Shown: positions 41,797 to 50,053 of the stretch, piece by piece
Layout of the letters: the number at the start of each line of letters is the position of its first letter
Numbering within the stretch: position 1 is the stretch's first letter
Source: Hymenobacter piscis
Lineage (GTDB): Bacteria > Bacteroidota > Bacteroidia > Cytophagales > Hymenobacteraceae
DNA: 64,000 nucleotides
Assembly: GCF_018760735.1 (NCBI RefSeq)
Contig: NZ_JAHHZN010000004.1
Location: forward strand, 248,001 to 312,000
Direction: 5' to 3'
The notes under the pieces: model-generated
The model's database searches: none
Seen by the model: the letters and a program-made list of their open reading frames with translations, nothing else
What the model was told of the DNA's origin: nothing
Program-made: the position numbers and the translations under genes

Positions 41797-44700
41797 TCAC
41801 TGCCACAGCACCGTGTCGGGGGGCTGCTGGCGGAGCAGGTGGCGGTATTTTTCCCGCAGCCGGTCCTGCTGCTGGCGCTGCTGCTGCTTCTTGAAAAAGC
41901 TGACTTTGTAGCGGCGGCTGCCGGGCGGGCGGTGCAGGTGCAGGTAGATGAGGCCCCGGCTGCGACGCTGGGTGGCCTCGCCGCTTTTAATGCGCGCAAT
42001 CCGCTTGCGGTTGTTGCCAAACAGCGTCTGGAGCGGACTCAGGCCCACGTACAGGTCGGCCTGGCCGTTGAGGTGGTACTCGCCCGTTACCTGCATATCG
42101 GTGAGGTTGCTGCTCAGGTTGAGGCCCGGAATCAGCAGGCGGCCCTGCTCCAGCAGAAAACGGGACTGCACCGGCTCGAAATACAGGTGGCTGGTGCGGC
42201 GGGGGCTGAGCAGGTGCAGGGCCTGCACGAGGGCGTCCACTTCGATCAGCTCCAGGTGCTGGAGGTTGGTGCGGGCAAAGGCGCGGGTGCGGTTCAGGCG
42301 GGGCAGAAAGGTGTGGTCGAGGTCGGTTTGCACATCGGCTTCGGCGTTCATTTGACCCCGCACGTTGTCGGGCCCCAGGGCGTCGAGGCCCAGCGGGGCG
42401 GCCAGGGCAAAAAGCTGGGGCAGCTGCACGTTGCGAAGCCGGAGCTGGGCGCGCAGGGGATGATGGTGGGCGCCGGAATCCGTTTGCAGAACGCCCTGCA
42501 GCTGCAACTGCCCCCCGAAGGCCTGCAAAGAGCACTCCTGCACGCGGGCCCGGCCGGCTTCCAGCGTGCTGCGCAGCTCAAAATCCTGGCCCTGGAGCAC
42601 GCCGTAGCGCACCCGCGCGGCTACCACGTGCACCCGGCCCGTAACGGTCCCGTCCAGGAACGGGGAAGTGCCGCCTGCGGAGCGTGCGGCGGGGCGGGCC
42701 TGGGCAGGAGTAGGGTCGGGAGTGGTGTTGAGGGCCGCCAGCAGCTGCAGCAGCTGCTGCACATCGAGCATGCCGTAGCGCAGTTCCACCATGGCCTGGG
42801 CCCGGGCCAAGTGAATGCCGGCCAACGTGGCGCTGGCACTGATGCGGCCCCTGCCGTCGGGACCGGTCCGGAACGTGAGGGCCGGAATGTCGAAGTGGGA
42901 GCCGTTCTTGTCGATGTAAAGCTCCACGTTGCGCAGGCGGTTGGTGCCGGGCAGGATAAACTGGTCGATGGTGGCCGTCACGCGGCCGTTGGCGGAAAGC
43001 AGAATTTCGCGCAGGGTGGGGTCGGTGGCTTTTTTGCCGGTAGCCCGGCGCGGGGGATGCGTCACGCGGGCCAGGAGCTGGCGGTAGCGCAGGATGGGGA
43101 AGTGGGCGGCCAGTTCCAGCAGCACGGGCTGGGGGTTGAGCGTATCGGTAGCCCAGCCGGCCAGGCCGCTCAGCTGCCCGCCCCATACCCGGGCCCGCAG
43201 GTTGCGCAACTGCACGTGGCGGCCGTCGTGGCGGATACTGGCGGCCAGGGCCCGTAAGGTATCGGCGGCCACAACCAGCCGGCCGCATTCCAGGTCAATA
43301 TCGAGGTGCAGGCCTGGGGGGAGCAGGTTCATCATGTCGGCCACCTGCATGGATCTGCTATCCGCGTTGCGGGCCGGGCGCTGGCGGGCGGCGGGCCGGG
43401 GTGCCCGGCTGGGGGCGGCCAGCAGACGGCGCAACTCGGGCAGTTGCAGTTCATCCACGGCAAAGCGGCCCGTAACGGCGGTGGTAGGGTGTTGGCCGCT
43501 CACGTAGGCCAGCAGGTGGGTGGTGGTGGCGTTGGCCTTTATCTGCATGCCATTGAGCTGTCCCGCCAGGTTTTCGAGCCGCCACACGCTGTCGAGCAGC
43601 CGCACGCGCACGTTCAGGGCCCGCATCCGGGCCTGGCGGCTCGGGATATCGAAGGCCGCGTGCTCCAGCCGCACCGTGCCGCGGGCGGCAAGGGGGGGCA
43701 GCAGCGTGTCGGGTCGCTGCGTCAGGCGGGTGGCCCGGTCCGGAATATCGGGCAGGGCGCCATGGAAGCGCAAATCAAGCGAAACCTGCCCGGCGCGGGC
43801 CCGCCACAGATCAGGAACGACTACGGAGGCCACCGTTTGCAGCTCAGTACGCCCCACAACGTGCCCGTTCAGGTGAGGGCTGGTGAAGTTGCGCACCGTC
43901 AGGCGGGCATCGAGCTGGCCGGCGCTGGAATACAGCCGACACTCCTCGAAGGCCAGCATGGTGGACTGGGAGTTGTGGGCGGGGCCGTTGTCGTACACGC
44001 CGCGGGCGTCCCAGCGCCGGATGCGCCGCAGGGAGTCGGCCCAGCGCACCTGGGCATTGCGCAGGGCGAAGCGCAGCACCATGCGCGGGCGGGTGGTGGG
44101 GCCGCTCACGCCCCGGATGGTGTAGTGGATGTGGGCGTGGCTGGAACTGTGGGCCCCGCGCAGAAACCGCTCCAGGCTGGGTGGCAGGGCCACGCGCAGC
44201 ACTTCCAGCAGGGGCTGGTTACCCCGGAAGGCCAGGTTGAGGTGGGTGCCGCGGGTTTCCCCCGGGCCGGCGCCCCGGTGGGTGCCGTTGATGCGCACGG
44301 TGTCGCCGTTGAGGGTGGCGCTGGTACGCAGAAACGTGCCCTGCCGCTCCCGGAAGTTGTAGCGGTAGCGTATTGCGGCCACAATGGGCTCTTGCTCGAA
44401 GAGGTTGCCCCGGCTGGTGCGCAGGTAGTCCAGCCGGCCCTGCAACCGGCCCCGCACCTGGGCCTGCCCGTTGCGGACGCGCACCACCAGGCCGCCCGTG
44501 GCTACCCGGGCGGCAAAGCCGCTGTTGTGCAGCTCGTTGCGGTCCGATACGCGCAGATTCCGGATCAGCAGGGAGTCGAGGTCGAAATCAGGCGGGCCGC
44601 TGGGATGGTCCTGGCGCGGCCCCCGGCCCCGCAGGCCCCAGTCGTGGCCCTGGGCATCGGTCAGCTGGCGGAATTCGGCGTCCTGCAGCGTCAGGCGCTT

Positions 44701-45033
44701 AGCCCGGAACTGGCCCCGCAACAGGGGGCGCAGCTCCAGCCGCAGGTCGGCCCGACCCACGCGCAGCACATCTACGGAGCGCTGAAAGGCCGTGTCGGTG
44801 AGCAGCACGTGGTGAACCGAGGCCGTGAGGTAGGGGAAGTCGCGCCAGAGCGAAAAGTCGATTTCCAGCGGCCCCAGAACCAAGTCGGAGCGTTGGGCCA
44901 TCCGCTCCCGGATCAGCCGTTCCAGCTGCTGACGGCCCCAGTCGGAACCCAGCAGCCAGAGCGCGCCGCCCGCCACCAGCACCAGTCCCAGCAGGCCGCC
45001 AGCCAGGATGCGCAGGAGGGTGGAACGTTTCAT
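41797..45033 (-). CDS. AsmA-like envelope protein
   Basis: A 1078-residue protein of the AsmA superfamily. The start at 45033 (MKRSTLLRILAGGLLGLVLVAGGALW) opens with one transmembrane segment; the longer frame to 45129 is not coding-like. The long periplasmic remainder has the AsmA layout of repeated amphipathic strands, starting DWGRQQLERLIRERMAQRSDLVLGPLEIDF. These proteins form bridge-like tubes for phospholipid transport between the membranes. The C-terminus is unusually glutamine- and arginine-rich (FFKKQQQRQQQDRLREKYR). It ends five bases from the histidine kinase stop, so the two are tightly convergent. Confidence 0.87.
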   Translation of the reverse strand: MKRSTLLRILAGGLLGLVLVAGGALWLLGSDWGRQQLERLIRERMAQRSDLVLGPLEIDFSLWRDFPYLTASVHHVLLTDTAFQRSVDVLRVGRADLRLELRPLLRGQFRAKRLTLQDAEFRQLTDAQGHDWGLRGRGPRQDHPSGPPDFDLDSLLIRNLRVSDRNELHNSGFAARVATGGLVVRVRNGQAQVRGRLQGRLDYLRTSRGNLFEQEPIVAAIRYRYNFRERQGTFLRTSATLNGDTVRINGTHRGAGPGETRGTHLNLAFRGNQPLLEVLRVALPPSLERFLRGAHSSSHAHIHYTIRGVSGPTTRPRMVLRFALRNAQVRWADSLRRIRRWDARGVYDNGPAHNSQSTMLAFEECRLYSSAGQLDARLTVRNFTSPHLNGHVVGRTELQTVASVVVPDLWRARAGQVSLDLRFHGALPDIPDRATRLTQRPDTLLPPLAARGTVRLEHAAFDIPSRQARMRALNVRVRLLDSVWRLENLAGQLNGMQIKANATTTHLLAYVSGQHPTTAVTGRFAVDELQLPELRRLLAAPSRAPRPAARQRPARNADSRSMQVADMMNLLPPGLHLDIDLECGRLVVAADTLRALAASIRHDGRHVQLRNLRARVWGGQLSGLAGWATDTLNPQPVLLELAAHFPILRYRQLLARVTHPPRRATGKKATDPTLREILLSANGRVTATIDQFILPGTNRLRNVELYIDKNGSHFDIPALTFRTGPDGRGRISASATLAGIHLARAQAMVELRYGMLDVQQLLQLLAALNTTPDPTPAQARPAARSAGGTSPFLDGTVTGRVHVVAARVRYGVLQGQDFELRSTLEAGRARVQECSLQAFGGQLQLQGVLQTDSGAHHHPLRAQLRLRNVQLPQLFALAAPLGLDALGPDNVRGQMNAEADVQTDLDHTFLPRLNRTRAFARTNLQHLELIEVDALVQALHLLSPRRTSHLYFEPVQSRFLLEQGRLLIPGLNLSSNLTDMQVTGEYHLNGQADLYVGLSPLQTLFGNNRKRIARIKSGEATQRRSRGLIYLHLHRPPGSRRYKVSFFKKQQQRQQQDRLREKYRHLLRQQPPDTVLWQ

Positions 45034-45152
45034 AAAGGCGGTGGCAGGCGGGTAAGGTGGGCAGAAGAGTATGCGGAACTGTACGCAAAATAGTCCGCCA
45101 ACGCTGCCCGGCAACGCCCGGGCCGCCAAAACTTCGCCCCCTGGCCCCGGGC

Positions 45153-45629
45153 TTAGTAGTCTACCCGGCCGGTGTGGGCCTGCCAGGCCCGGAACCCGGC
45201 CAGGGCTTCTTCGCGCAGAAACTCACGCATGGGCAACTGGCGCGACGCCAGCGGCTTTTCCAGCTCTTCGTAAATAAACTGGTCATCGAAGCCAATAGCG
45301 GCCGCGTCCTGCTTGGTGTTGCCGTAGAATACGCGCCGGGGACGGGCCCAGTAAATAGCTCCCAGGCACATGGGGCAGGGCTCGCAGCTGGTGTAAAGGT
45401 CGCAGTCGTCGAGCTGGAAAGTGCCCAGCACCGTGCAGGCCTTGCGGATGGCGTCTACCTCGGCGTGGCAGGTGGGGTCGTTGGTGCTGGTAACCTGGTT
45501 GAAGCCGCGGGCAATGATTTCGCCGTTCTTCACCACCACGGCCCCGAACGGTCCGCCGTGGCCGGCCTGCATTTTTTCAACGGACAGGCGAATTGCTTCG
45601 CGCATGAAATCGGGGTTGGGAGCTTCCAT
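45153..45629 (-). CDS. Purine deaminase of the CDA fold (guanine deaminase-like)
   Basis: A 158-residue enzyme, start at MEAPNPDFMREAIRLS. The zinc site is complete: H55 and E57 in CHAEVDAI, C85 and C88 in SCEPCPMC. GHGGPFGAVVVKNGE and IYWARPRRVFYGNTKQDAAAIGFDD match bacterial GuaD-type guanine deaminases rather than tRNA adenosine deaminase TadA. It converts guanine to xanthine in purine salvage or degradation. It lies near, but not in an operon with, the AsmA-like gene. The GuaD/TadA choice is inferred from motif context. Confidence 0.87.
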   Translation of the reverse strand: MEAPNPDFMREAIRLSVEKMQAGHGGPFGAVVVKNGEIIARGFNQVTSTNDPTCHAEVDAIRKACTVLGTFQLDDCDLYTSCEPCPMCLGAIYWARPRRVFYGNTKQDAAAIGFDDQFIYEELEKPLASRQLPMREFLREEALAGFRAWQAHTGRVDY

Positions 45630-46289
45630 AAATCAACGTGTAAGGGACGCGCGGTATTACCGCGCCGGCCCGGCTAAACAGCAAAAGTACGCGTACGGAA
45701 GCGGAAAGCGGGCCAGGCGACGGAAGGAACGTCTAACTCACTGGGAGTCAGTTGAGCGGGAGTCCCGGCAATGGCGCGCAGCTGCTTCCGCCACTGGGCC
45801 GGCTCGCCGGGTCCTTTGCCGCTGACGATTCCGACTGACCCCAACTGTTACTGGCTCCGCCTGGAATTTTGCCGGAAGCCCCACTGCTTGGAATGTTACT
45901 TTTCTTTGACTCTAATCCGCTGCGAATCAGGCGGGAGTAAGGGAAGTAAAAATATTTTATCGGCGGTCTGCAACTCTTCAGCGGTTAACCCGCCTCTTGT
46001 TCGTGTAGACACTTGAAGTTATTCCGCCGGACTTTATTGGCAACCACGATTCGCGCTTTTGGCCTGATAGTTGCTAATGTGAATTCGAAAGAATAGTTTT
46101 TTAGGTGTTTTGGTTGTGGAAAAGGGGCGGCTCATTGAGTCGCCTTTTTTTATGGCTGAAAGTTAGGCAGTTGCAGTTTTTTTTGGGCCTCAAAATATTC
46201 TGAATTACCCGGATTTTCCGTTGCCGAGAGGATAAGTCCGCACCGGGCACTCAAGTCTGAGCACGGCCCTCACCAGCAGGCCGCCGCCG
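45630..46289. other. 660-bp region without a gene
   Basis: No frame here looks like a protein gene; a 81-codon frame at 45771-46016 is short of hydrophobic core and lacks homologous motifs. The region is AT-richer than its neighbours from 45880 and contains A/T-runs. It ends with a strong hairpin and T-run at 46126-46151 on the plus strand, so a small RNA may be encoded. No known RNA class was recognised. Confidence 0.5.
46126..46151 (+). terminator. Orphan intrinsic terminator
   Basis: An 8-bp stem (GGCGGCTC with GAGTCGCC, one G-T pair), loop of 3, then seven T. There is no plus-strand gene upstream within 500 bp. The minus-strand side is less T-rich, although it could also serve the gene at 46290-46664. 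Confidence 0.7.
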
Positions 46290-46664
46290 TTATATCACAA
46301 TGCGCAGTTCGAAATCGGTGGCGGGAGCGGGGAGCTGGAAGGCGCCCACCCGGCTGGGGCCGTAGCCCAGGTTGAGTTTGATCCATTCGTCGCGCACGGG
46401 CAGCAGCTGCAGAATTTCCTGACGGAGGTGCGTGAGCTCGTCGCGCAGGTTCTGGAGGCGGTTGGCGGCCTCGGCGGTTTGCTGGGGGTAGCTGCCGGCG
46501 GCCGAACGCTGCTCAAAAACGACGGGGGCCGGTTCAGCGGGTTGCGCAAGCGTGGTGGCCTGAATTTCGGCCTGAGCCAGATCTTTTTCCAGCTGCAGAT
46601 AGGCCGTCACCTTATCTTCGAGGGGTTTGAGTTCAGGGGCGAGGTAATCGAGGTTGCTGGCCAT
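46290..46664 (-). CDS. Small coiled-coil protein of unknown function
   Basis: A 124-residue soluble protein with no signal peptide or membrane segment. Residues 13-40 (PLEDKVTAYLQLEKDLAQAEIQATTL) and 60-90 (NRLQNLRDELTHLRQEILQLLPVRDEW) are amphipathic, coiled-coil-like helices. A short Pro/Ala linker lies between. The C-terminus ends in an apparent beta strand (FELRIVI). It resembles other small uncharacterised proteins of the lineage, but nothing suggests a function. It lies beside the DUF2256 gene on the same strand. Confidence 0.65.
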   Translation of the reverse strand: MASNLDYLAPELKPLEDKVTAYLQLEKDLAQAEIQATTLAQPAEPAPVVFEQRSAAGSYPQQTAEAANRLQNLRDELTHLRQEILQLLPVRDEWIKLNLGYGPSRVGAFQLPAPATDFELRIVI

Positions 46665-46720
46665 GGGGCACGGGGAAGGTGAAAGGAGGGAAGATGGAGG
46701 TCAGAACGCAGAAAAGGCCC

Positions 46721-46903
46721 TCAGGGATGCAAGCCGGCGGTGGTGGATTCGGATTTGGGGCGGTTGCGCTGGCATTTTTGGCCGCAGTACTTCACTTCGT
46801 CCCAGCAGTTGCGCCACTTCTTACGGTACTCAAACGGGCGCCCGCAGGTGAGGCAGATTTTGGTGGGCAGCTGGCCTTTTACGAGGCGGGAGGGAACGGG
46901 CAC
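46721..46903 (-). CDS. DUF2256 small zinc-binding protein
   Basis: A small protein of about 60 residues from a GTG at 46903; an upstream in-frame ATG at 46963 gives a longer, less likely N-terminus. The pattern CLTCGRPFEYRKKWRNCWDE followed by VKYCGQKCQRNRP is the DUF2256 signature, a Cys4 zinc-finger-like motif (CxxC...CxxxC). DUF2256 genes often lie near photolyase/cryptochrome genes; none is visible here. Function unknown. The motif makes the coding call safe although the start is uncertain. Confidence 0.8.
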   Translation of the reverse strand: MPVPSRLVKGQLPTKICLTCGRPFEYRKKWRNCWDEVKYCGQKCQRNRPKSESTTAGLHP

Positions 46904-47016
46904 GGCAGAAAAAGTAAGGAAGACAAAACTACCACCGCGACCGGTTGGGCGGCGGGCCGCCACCCGGGGTGGTAGGCTGTCTGCTTACTGATTCCCGCGG
47001 GCTTTGGTTAGGCGCG

Positions 47017-47024
47017 TATCTTTG
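47017..47024 (+). promoter_or_regulatory. -7 box for methyltransferase gene, leaderless?
   Basis: TATCTTTG matches TAnnTTTG exactly. The ATG begins only four bases downstream, so the transcript probably starts at or within a few bases of the start codon. No -33 TTTG was found. Confidence 0.55.
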
Positions 47025-47028
47025 CGGC

Positions 47029-47763
47029 ATGTCAACCCCCGTTTCTTCCGCGCCCGATGCTCTGGGCCAGGCCTTGCTGGCGTATCAGCAGGGCCATTTG
47101 AGCGCTACGCTGGCCGTGCACAGCTCCGTGGCCGATGAGGAGGTGCTGCCGGCCGCCTATTTTTTTCGCTCCCTCTGGGAAATGCCCGAAATGGAACGCA
47201 CCGCCCTGGAAGAATGCCGGGGCCGGGTGCTCGATCTGGGCGCCGGGGCCGGCTGCCACGCCCTGGAGCTGCAGCAGCGGGGCTTCACGGTGAAGGCCGT
47301 GGATATTTCGCCGGGGGCCGTGGCCGTGATGCAGGAGCGCGGCGTGGGCGAAGTAGCCTGCCACGACCTCTTCGACCCGGCCCTGGCCCAGGGCGAGAAG
47401 TTTGATACCCTGCTCATGCTCATGAACGGCATCGGCCTCACGGGCACCCTGGAAGGGCTGGAGCGCTTCCTGGAGCACGCCAAAACCCTGCTCCACCCCG
47501 GCGGCCAGATTCTGGCCACATCGTCGGATATCAGCTACCTCTACGAGGACGAGGACGGGGCCCTGGTATTCGACCTCAACGGGCCCTACTACGGCCAGGT
47601 CACGTATTCCATGCAGTACGCCCATCAGACCGGCGCCGAGTTCCACTGGCTGTTCGCCGACCCCTCCCTGCTCCAGGACTACGCCCAAGCCGCCGGCTAT
47701 GAAGTCGAGTTCCTGGAAGAAGACGACCAGCAGCAATACCTGGTACGCCTTACTTTAGTTTAG
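47029..47763 (+). CDS. SAM-dependent class I methyltransferase
   Basis: A 244-residue protein. The start at 47029 (MSTPVSSAPDALGQALLAYQQG) directly follows a -7 box. Motif I is VLDLGAGAGCHALELQQRG (about 70-88), with the acidic residue in AVDIS ending the second strand (about 93) and a later MLMNGIGLTGTL strand. This is a class I Rossmann methyltransferase that uses S-adenosylmethionine. The substrate is not indicated by its neighbours. The stop codon TAG overlaps the start of the next repeat element. Confidence 0.87.
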   Translation: MSTPVSSAPDALGQALLAYQQGHLSATLAVHSSVADEEVLPAAYFFRSLWEMPEMERTALEECRGRVLDLGAGAGCHALELQQRGFTVKAVDISPGAVAVMQERGVGEVACHDLFDPALAQGEKFDTLLMLMNGIGLTGTLEGLERFLEHAKTLLHPGGQILATSSDISYLYEDEDGALVFDLNGPYYGQVTYSMQYAHQTGAEFHWLFADPSLLQDYAQAAGYEVEFLEEDDQQQYLVRLTLV

Positions 47764-47954
47764 CTGATGGCTATTGGCTTTTTGACCGGCTTTTCTGCGT
47801 TTTAATGCAACCCTTCCCCACTTCTACCATACACGCTAACAGCTAACAGCTAACAGCTAACAGCTAACAGCTAACAGCTAACAGCTAACAGCTAACAGCT
47901 AACAGCTAACAGCTAACAGCTAACAGCTAACAGCTAACAGCTAACAGCTAACAG
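47763..47954. repeat. Heptamer palindrome with 17-copy CTAACAG array
   Basis: The left arm has GCTGATG, GCTATTG, GCTTTTT (47764-47785). The right arm has grown into 17 perfect head-to-tail copies of CTAACAG (47836-47954). It begins at the methyltransferase stop and ends eight bases before the thioesterase ATG. Slippage is the likely source, and strain variation in copy number is expected. Confidence 0.95.
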
Positions 47955-47962
47955 AAAAAAAT

Positions 47963-48418
47963 ATGTCTGTTTTTGAAAGAACGTACACGGTGCGCTGGGC
48001 CGATATGGACCCCAACGGCCACATGCGCCACTCCGCCTACGCCGATTACGCTGCTCAACACCGCATCGAGTACCTGTCGGCCCATGGTTTTACGCTGCCG
48101 TACTTTGCCAAGGCCGGCCTCGGCCCCATTCTGTTCCGTGAGGATACGCGCTTTCTCAAGGAGCTGCACATCAACGAGCAGCTGCGCGTCACGGGCGAGC
48201 TTGCGGGCCTGAGCGCCGACGGCTCCCGCTGGAACATTGTGCACACCCTCTACAAGCCCGATGGTCGTTCTGCCGCCACCGTCACCGTGGAAGGCGCCTG
48301 GCTCGACCTGCGCGCCCGCAAACTCACCGTGCCCCCCGCCGACATCACCACCCTCATGAGCCAACTGCCCCGCCACGCTTCTTATCAGGACATTGTGCGC
48401 GGCGGCAGTGGTGAATAA
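47963..48418 (+). CDS. Acyl-CoA thioesterase of the hot-dog fold
   Basis: A 151-residue 4-hydroxybenzoyl-CoA thioesterase-like protein. VRWADMDPNGHMRHSAY at about 10-26 is the family active-site helix, with D16 as the likely catalytic acid. RVTGELAGLSADGSRWNIVHTLYK supplies the hot-dog sheet. It would hydrolyse acyl-CoA esters in the cytoplasm; the chain is unknown. It begins just after the 17-copy heptamer array, so array length could affect the leader of its mRNA. It is the last plus-strand gene before a large palindrome. Confidence 0.88.
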   Translation: MSVFERTYTVRWADMDPNGHMRHSAYADYAAQHRIEYLSAHGFTLPYFAKAGLGPILFREDTRFLKELHINEQLRVTGELAGLSADGSRWNIVHTLYKPDGRSAATVTVEGAWLDLRARKLTVPPADITTLMSQLPRHASYQDIVRGGSGE

Positions 48419-48575
48419 GTGACTCGGTAAATGAGAGAAAAAGAACGTGTCATCCTGAGCGGAGCGAAGGACCCTATCACGCTAAAACGATTCGTTGTTG
48501 CGGTCGTTCAGGTGTGATAGGGTCCTTCGCTCCGCTCAGGATGACACGTTCTTTTCTCTCATTTACCGAGTCACT
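48418..48575. repeat. REP-like palindrome nested in about 30-bp outer arms
   Basis: The outer arms (48418-48449 and 48544-48575, with a one-base indel) contain TGACTCGGTAAATGAGAG and its inverse. They flank a REP-like core with TCATCCTGAGCGGAGCG arms (48450-48480 and 48514-48545). The whole forms a stem of about 60 bp with a loop near 33 nt between two convergent genes. Confidence 0.9.
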
Positions 48576-48578
48576 CCT

Positions 48579-49118
48579 TTACTTACTGACCACTTTGGCG
48601 ATGCGCTCGACCTGCTTTTGGTGGTGCAGCACGTGGTCGACCATAAAATCGAGGGTCTGGTGGATGGTGAGCATGCCGGAGCGCGGGTGCTTGAAGATGG
48701 CGCGGTTGAGCAGGTTGGCCGGATACTCGTTGAGCAGGCGTTCCAGGCGGCGGCGGGTGGCTTCCCACTCGGCGCGCAGCTCCGGCAGCGGGGGCAGGGT
48801 GGCGGGCGTGAGCTCCTGCAGATACTTCGGGGCCTTGAAGCGGGTGAAGGGCAGCCGCAGGGCCAGCCGCAGCAGCCGCGACTTCAGAAAGGCCTTGAAG
48901 CCGGATTTGTGCAGCCCCTCGGCCTGCAGCAGCTTCTTTTCCATGTACTGCCCGATGCCCGTTTCCGACACCAACAGGTGCTGCACTACCTGGGCCGCCG
49001 ACCACTGCGCCGGACCCGGTGTCTGGGTAGCCCGGTCGCCGAGGGCTTCCACGGTGTCGAGCAGGCGGGTAGTGGAGCGTTCGAGCTGTTCCAGACGAAG
49101 ATGCAGGCGATGATTCAT
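48579..49118 (-). CDS. DinB-like four-helix protein
   Basis: A 179-residue DinB/DUF664-type protein. The start is the ATG at 49118 (MNHRLHLRLEQLERSTTRLLD). PGPAQWSAAQVVQHLLVSE near residue 38 and HQTLDFMVDHVLHHQKQVERI at the C-terminus supply the three histidines of the metal site. It belongs to the same fold as the YfiT-like protein at 15027, with a different N-terminus. It is probably metal-dependent, with an unknown substrate. It faces the thioesterase gene convergently and diverges from the nitroreductase gene. Confidence 0.82.
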   Translation of the reverse strand: MNHRLHLRLEQLERSTTRLLDTVEALGDRATQTPGPAQWSAAQVVQHLLVSETGIGQYMEKKLLQAEGLHKSGFKAFLKSRLLRLALRLPFTRFKAPKYLQELTPATLPPLPELRAEWEATRRRLERLLNEYPANLLNRAIFKHPRSGMLTIHQTLDFMVDHVLHHQKQVERIAKVVSK

Positions 49119-49141
49119 GGGGGAAGGATGGCGGAAGATGG

Positions 49142-49149
49142 TAGCTTTG
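49142..49149 (+). promoter_or_regulatory. -7 box for the nitroreductase gene
   Basis: TAGCTTTG is an exact TAnnTTTG match, 65 bp upstream of the nitroreductase ATG at 49214. The gap between the divergent DinB-like and nitroreductase genes is only 95 bp. Confidence 0.5.
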
Positions 49150-49213
49150 GGGAAAAGGTACGCAAAATCCGGCCTTGAGGTCCCGTTCTCCCGCTTTCCT
49201 TCGCCCATCCCTG

Positions 49214-49888
49214 ATGTCCGATTCCGCTATACATCCCTTCCGGCCCTACCAGCGCCCCGACGTATCGGAGGCGGAGCTGCTACGCCGCAGTAAAGCCTAT
49301 TACCAGCACCTGGAGCAGCGCCGCTCGGTGCGCGAGTTCTCCGACCGGCCCGTACCCCGGGCCGTTATTGAAAACCTGCTGCGGGCGGCCGGCACCGCGC
49401 CCAGCGGAGCCCACAAGCAGCCCTGGACGTTTTGTGCCGTGCAGAACCCCACTCTCAAACACCAGATCCGCCTGGCCGCCGAACAGGAAGAAGCTGAAAG
49501 CTACGGCCACCGCATGCCGCCCGAGTGGCTCGAAGACCTGGCCCCGCTCGGCACCGACTGGCAGAAACCCTTCCTGGAAACGGCGCCCTGGCTGATTGTG
49601 GTGTTCCGCCGCATCTACGAAGACCGGCCCGACGGCGGCCAGCGCAATAACTACTACGTGAACGAATCGGTGGGCCTGGCAGCGGGCTTCCTGCTGACGG
49701 CCATTCACGAGGCGGGCCTGGTGGCCCTCACGCACACGCCCAGCCCCATGAACTTCCTGACCAAGCTTCTCCACCGTCCCAAAAACGAGCGGCCCTTCCT
49801 GCTCATCCCCGTCGGCTACCCCGCCCCGGATGCCCAGGTCCCCGACATTCAGCGCAAGCCCCTGGAGGACATCAGCGTTTTTTATTAA
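49214..49888 (+). CDS. Nitroreductase-family flavoprotein
   Basis: A 224-residue FMN protein. The ATG at 49214 (MSDSAIHPFRPY) is preferred over the in-frame 49175 start. The FMN-binding RRSVREFSDRPV (about 35-46), APSGAHKQPWTFCAV (about 63-77) and the later VNESVGLAAGFLLTAIHEAGLVALTHTP segment are classic. The family reduces nitro groups, quinones or iodotyrosine with NAD(P)H. Several Bacteroidota members of this length are annotated as iodotyrosine deiodinase-like; the specificity is not determined here. A perfect terminator follows. Confidence 0.93.
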   Translation: MSDSAIHPFRPYQRPDVSEAELLRRSKAYYQHLEQRRSVREFSDRPVPRAVIENLLRAAGTAPSGAHKQPWTFCAVQNPTLKHQIRLAAEQEEAESYGHRMPPEWLEDLAPLGTDWQKPFLETAPWLIVVFRRIYEDRPDGGQRNNYYVNESVGLAAGFLLTAIHEAGLVALTHTPSPMNFLTKLLHRPKNERPFLLIPVGYPAPDAQVPDIQRKPLEDISVFY

Positions 49889-49965
49889 ATCACCGGTGGT
49901 ACAGATGAAATTGATGGCGCAGATTCGTGCTGCCAAGTGTTTGAAAGCAATGATTTCACACCAAC

Positions 49966-49994
49966 AAAAAAGCCCGCTCGAAGCGGGCTTTTTT
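49966..49994. terminator. Perfect bidirectional terminator
   Basis: The stem AAAAAAGCCCGCT pairs with its exact inverse around a short CGA loop. It has A-runs on the left and T-runs on the right, so it can end the nitroreductase and the convergent pdhB transcripts. Confidence 0.92.
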
Positions 49995-50053
49995 GGTTGA
50001 CTACACAGATCCTAGCGTAGCTGCGTTATCCTTTTCATCTGCAACAGCTGTGA

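Noticed and set aside
47836..47954. CRISPR or integron-like array
   Set aside because: Same reasons: contiguous 7-bp units without spacers, and no integrase or cas gene nearby.
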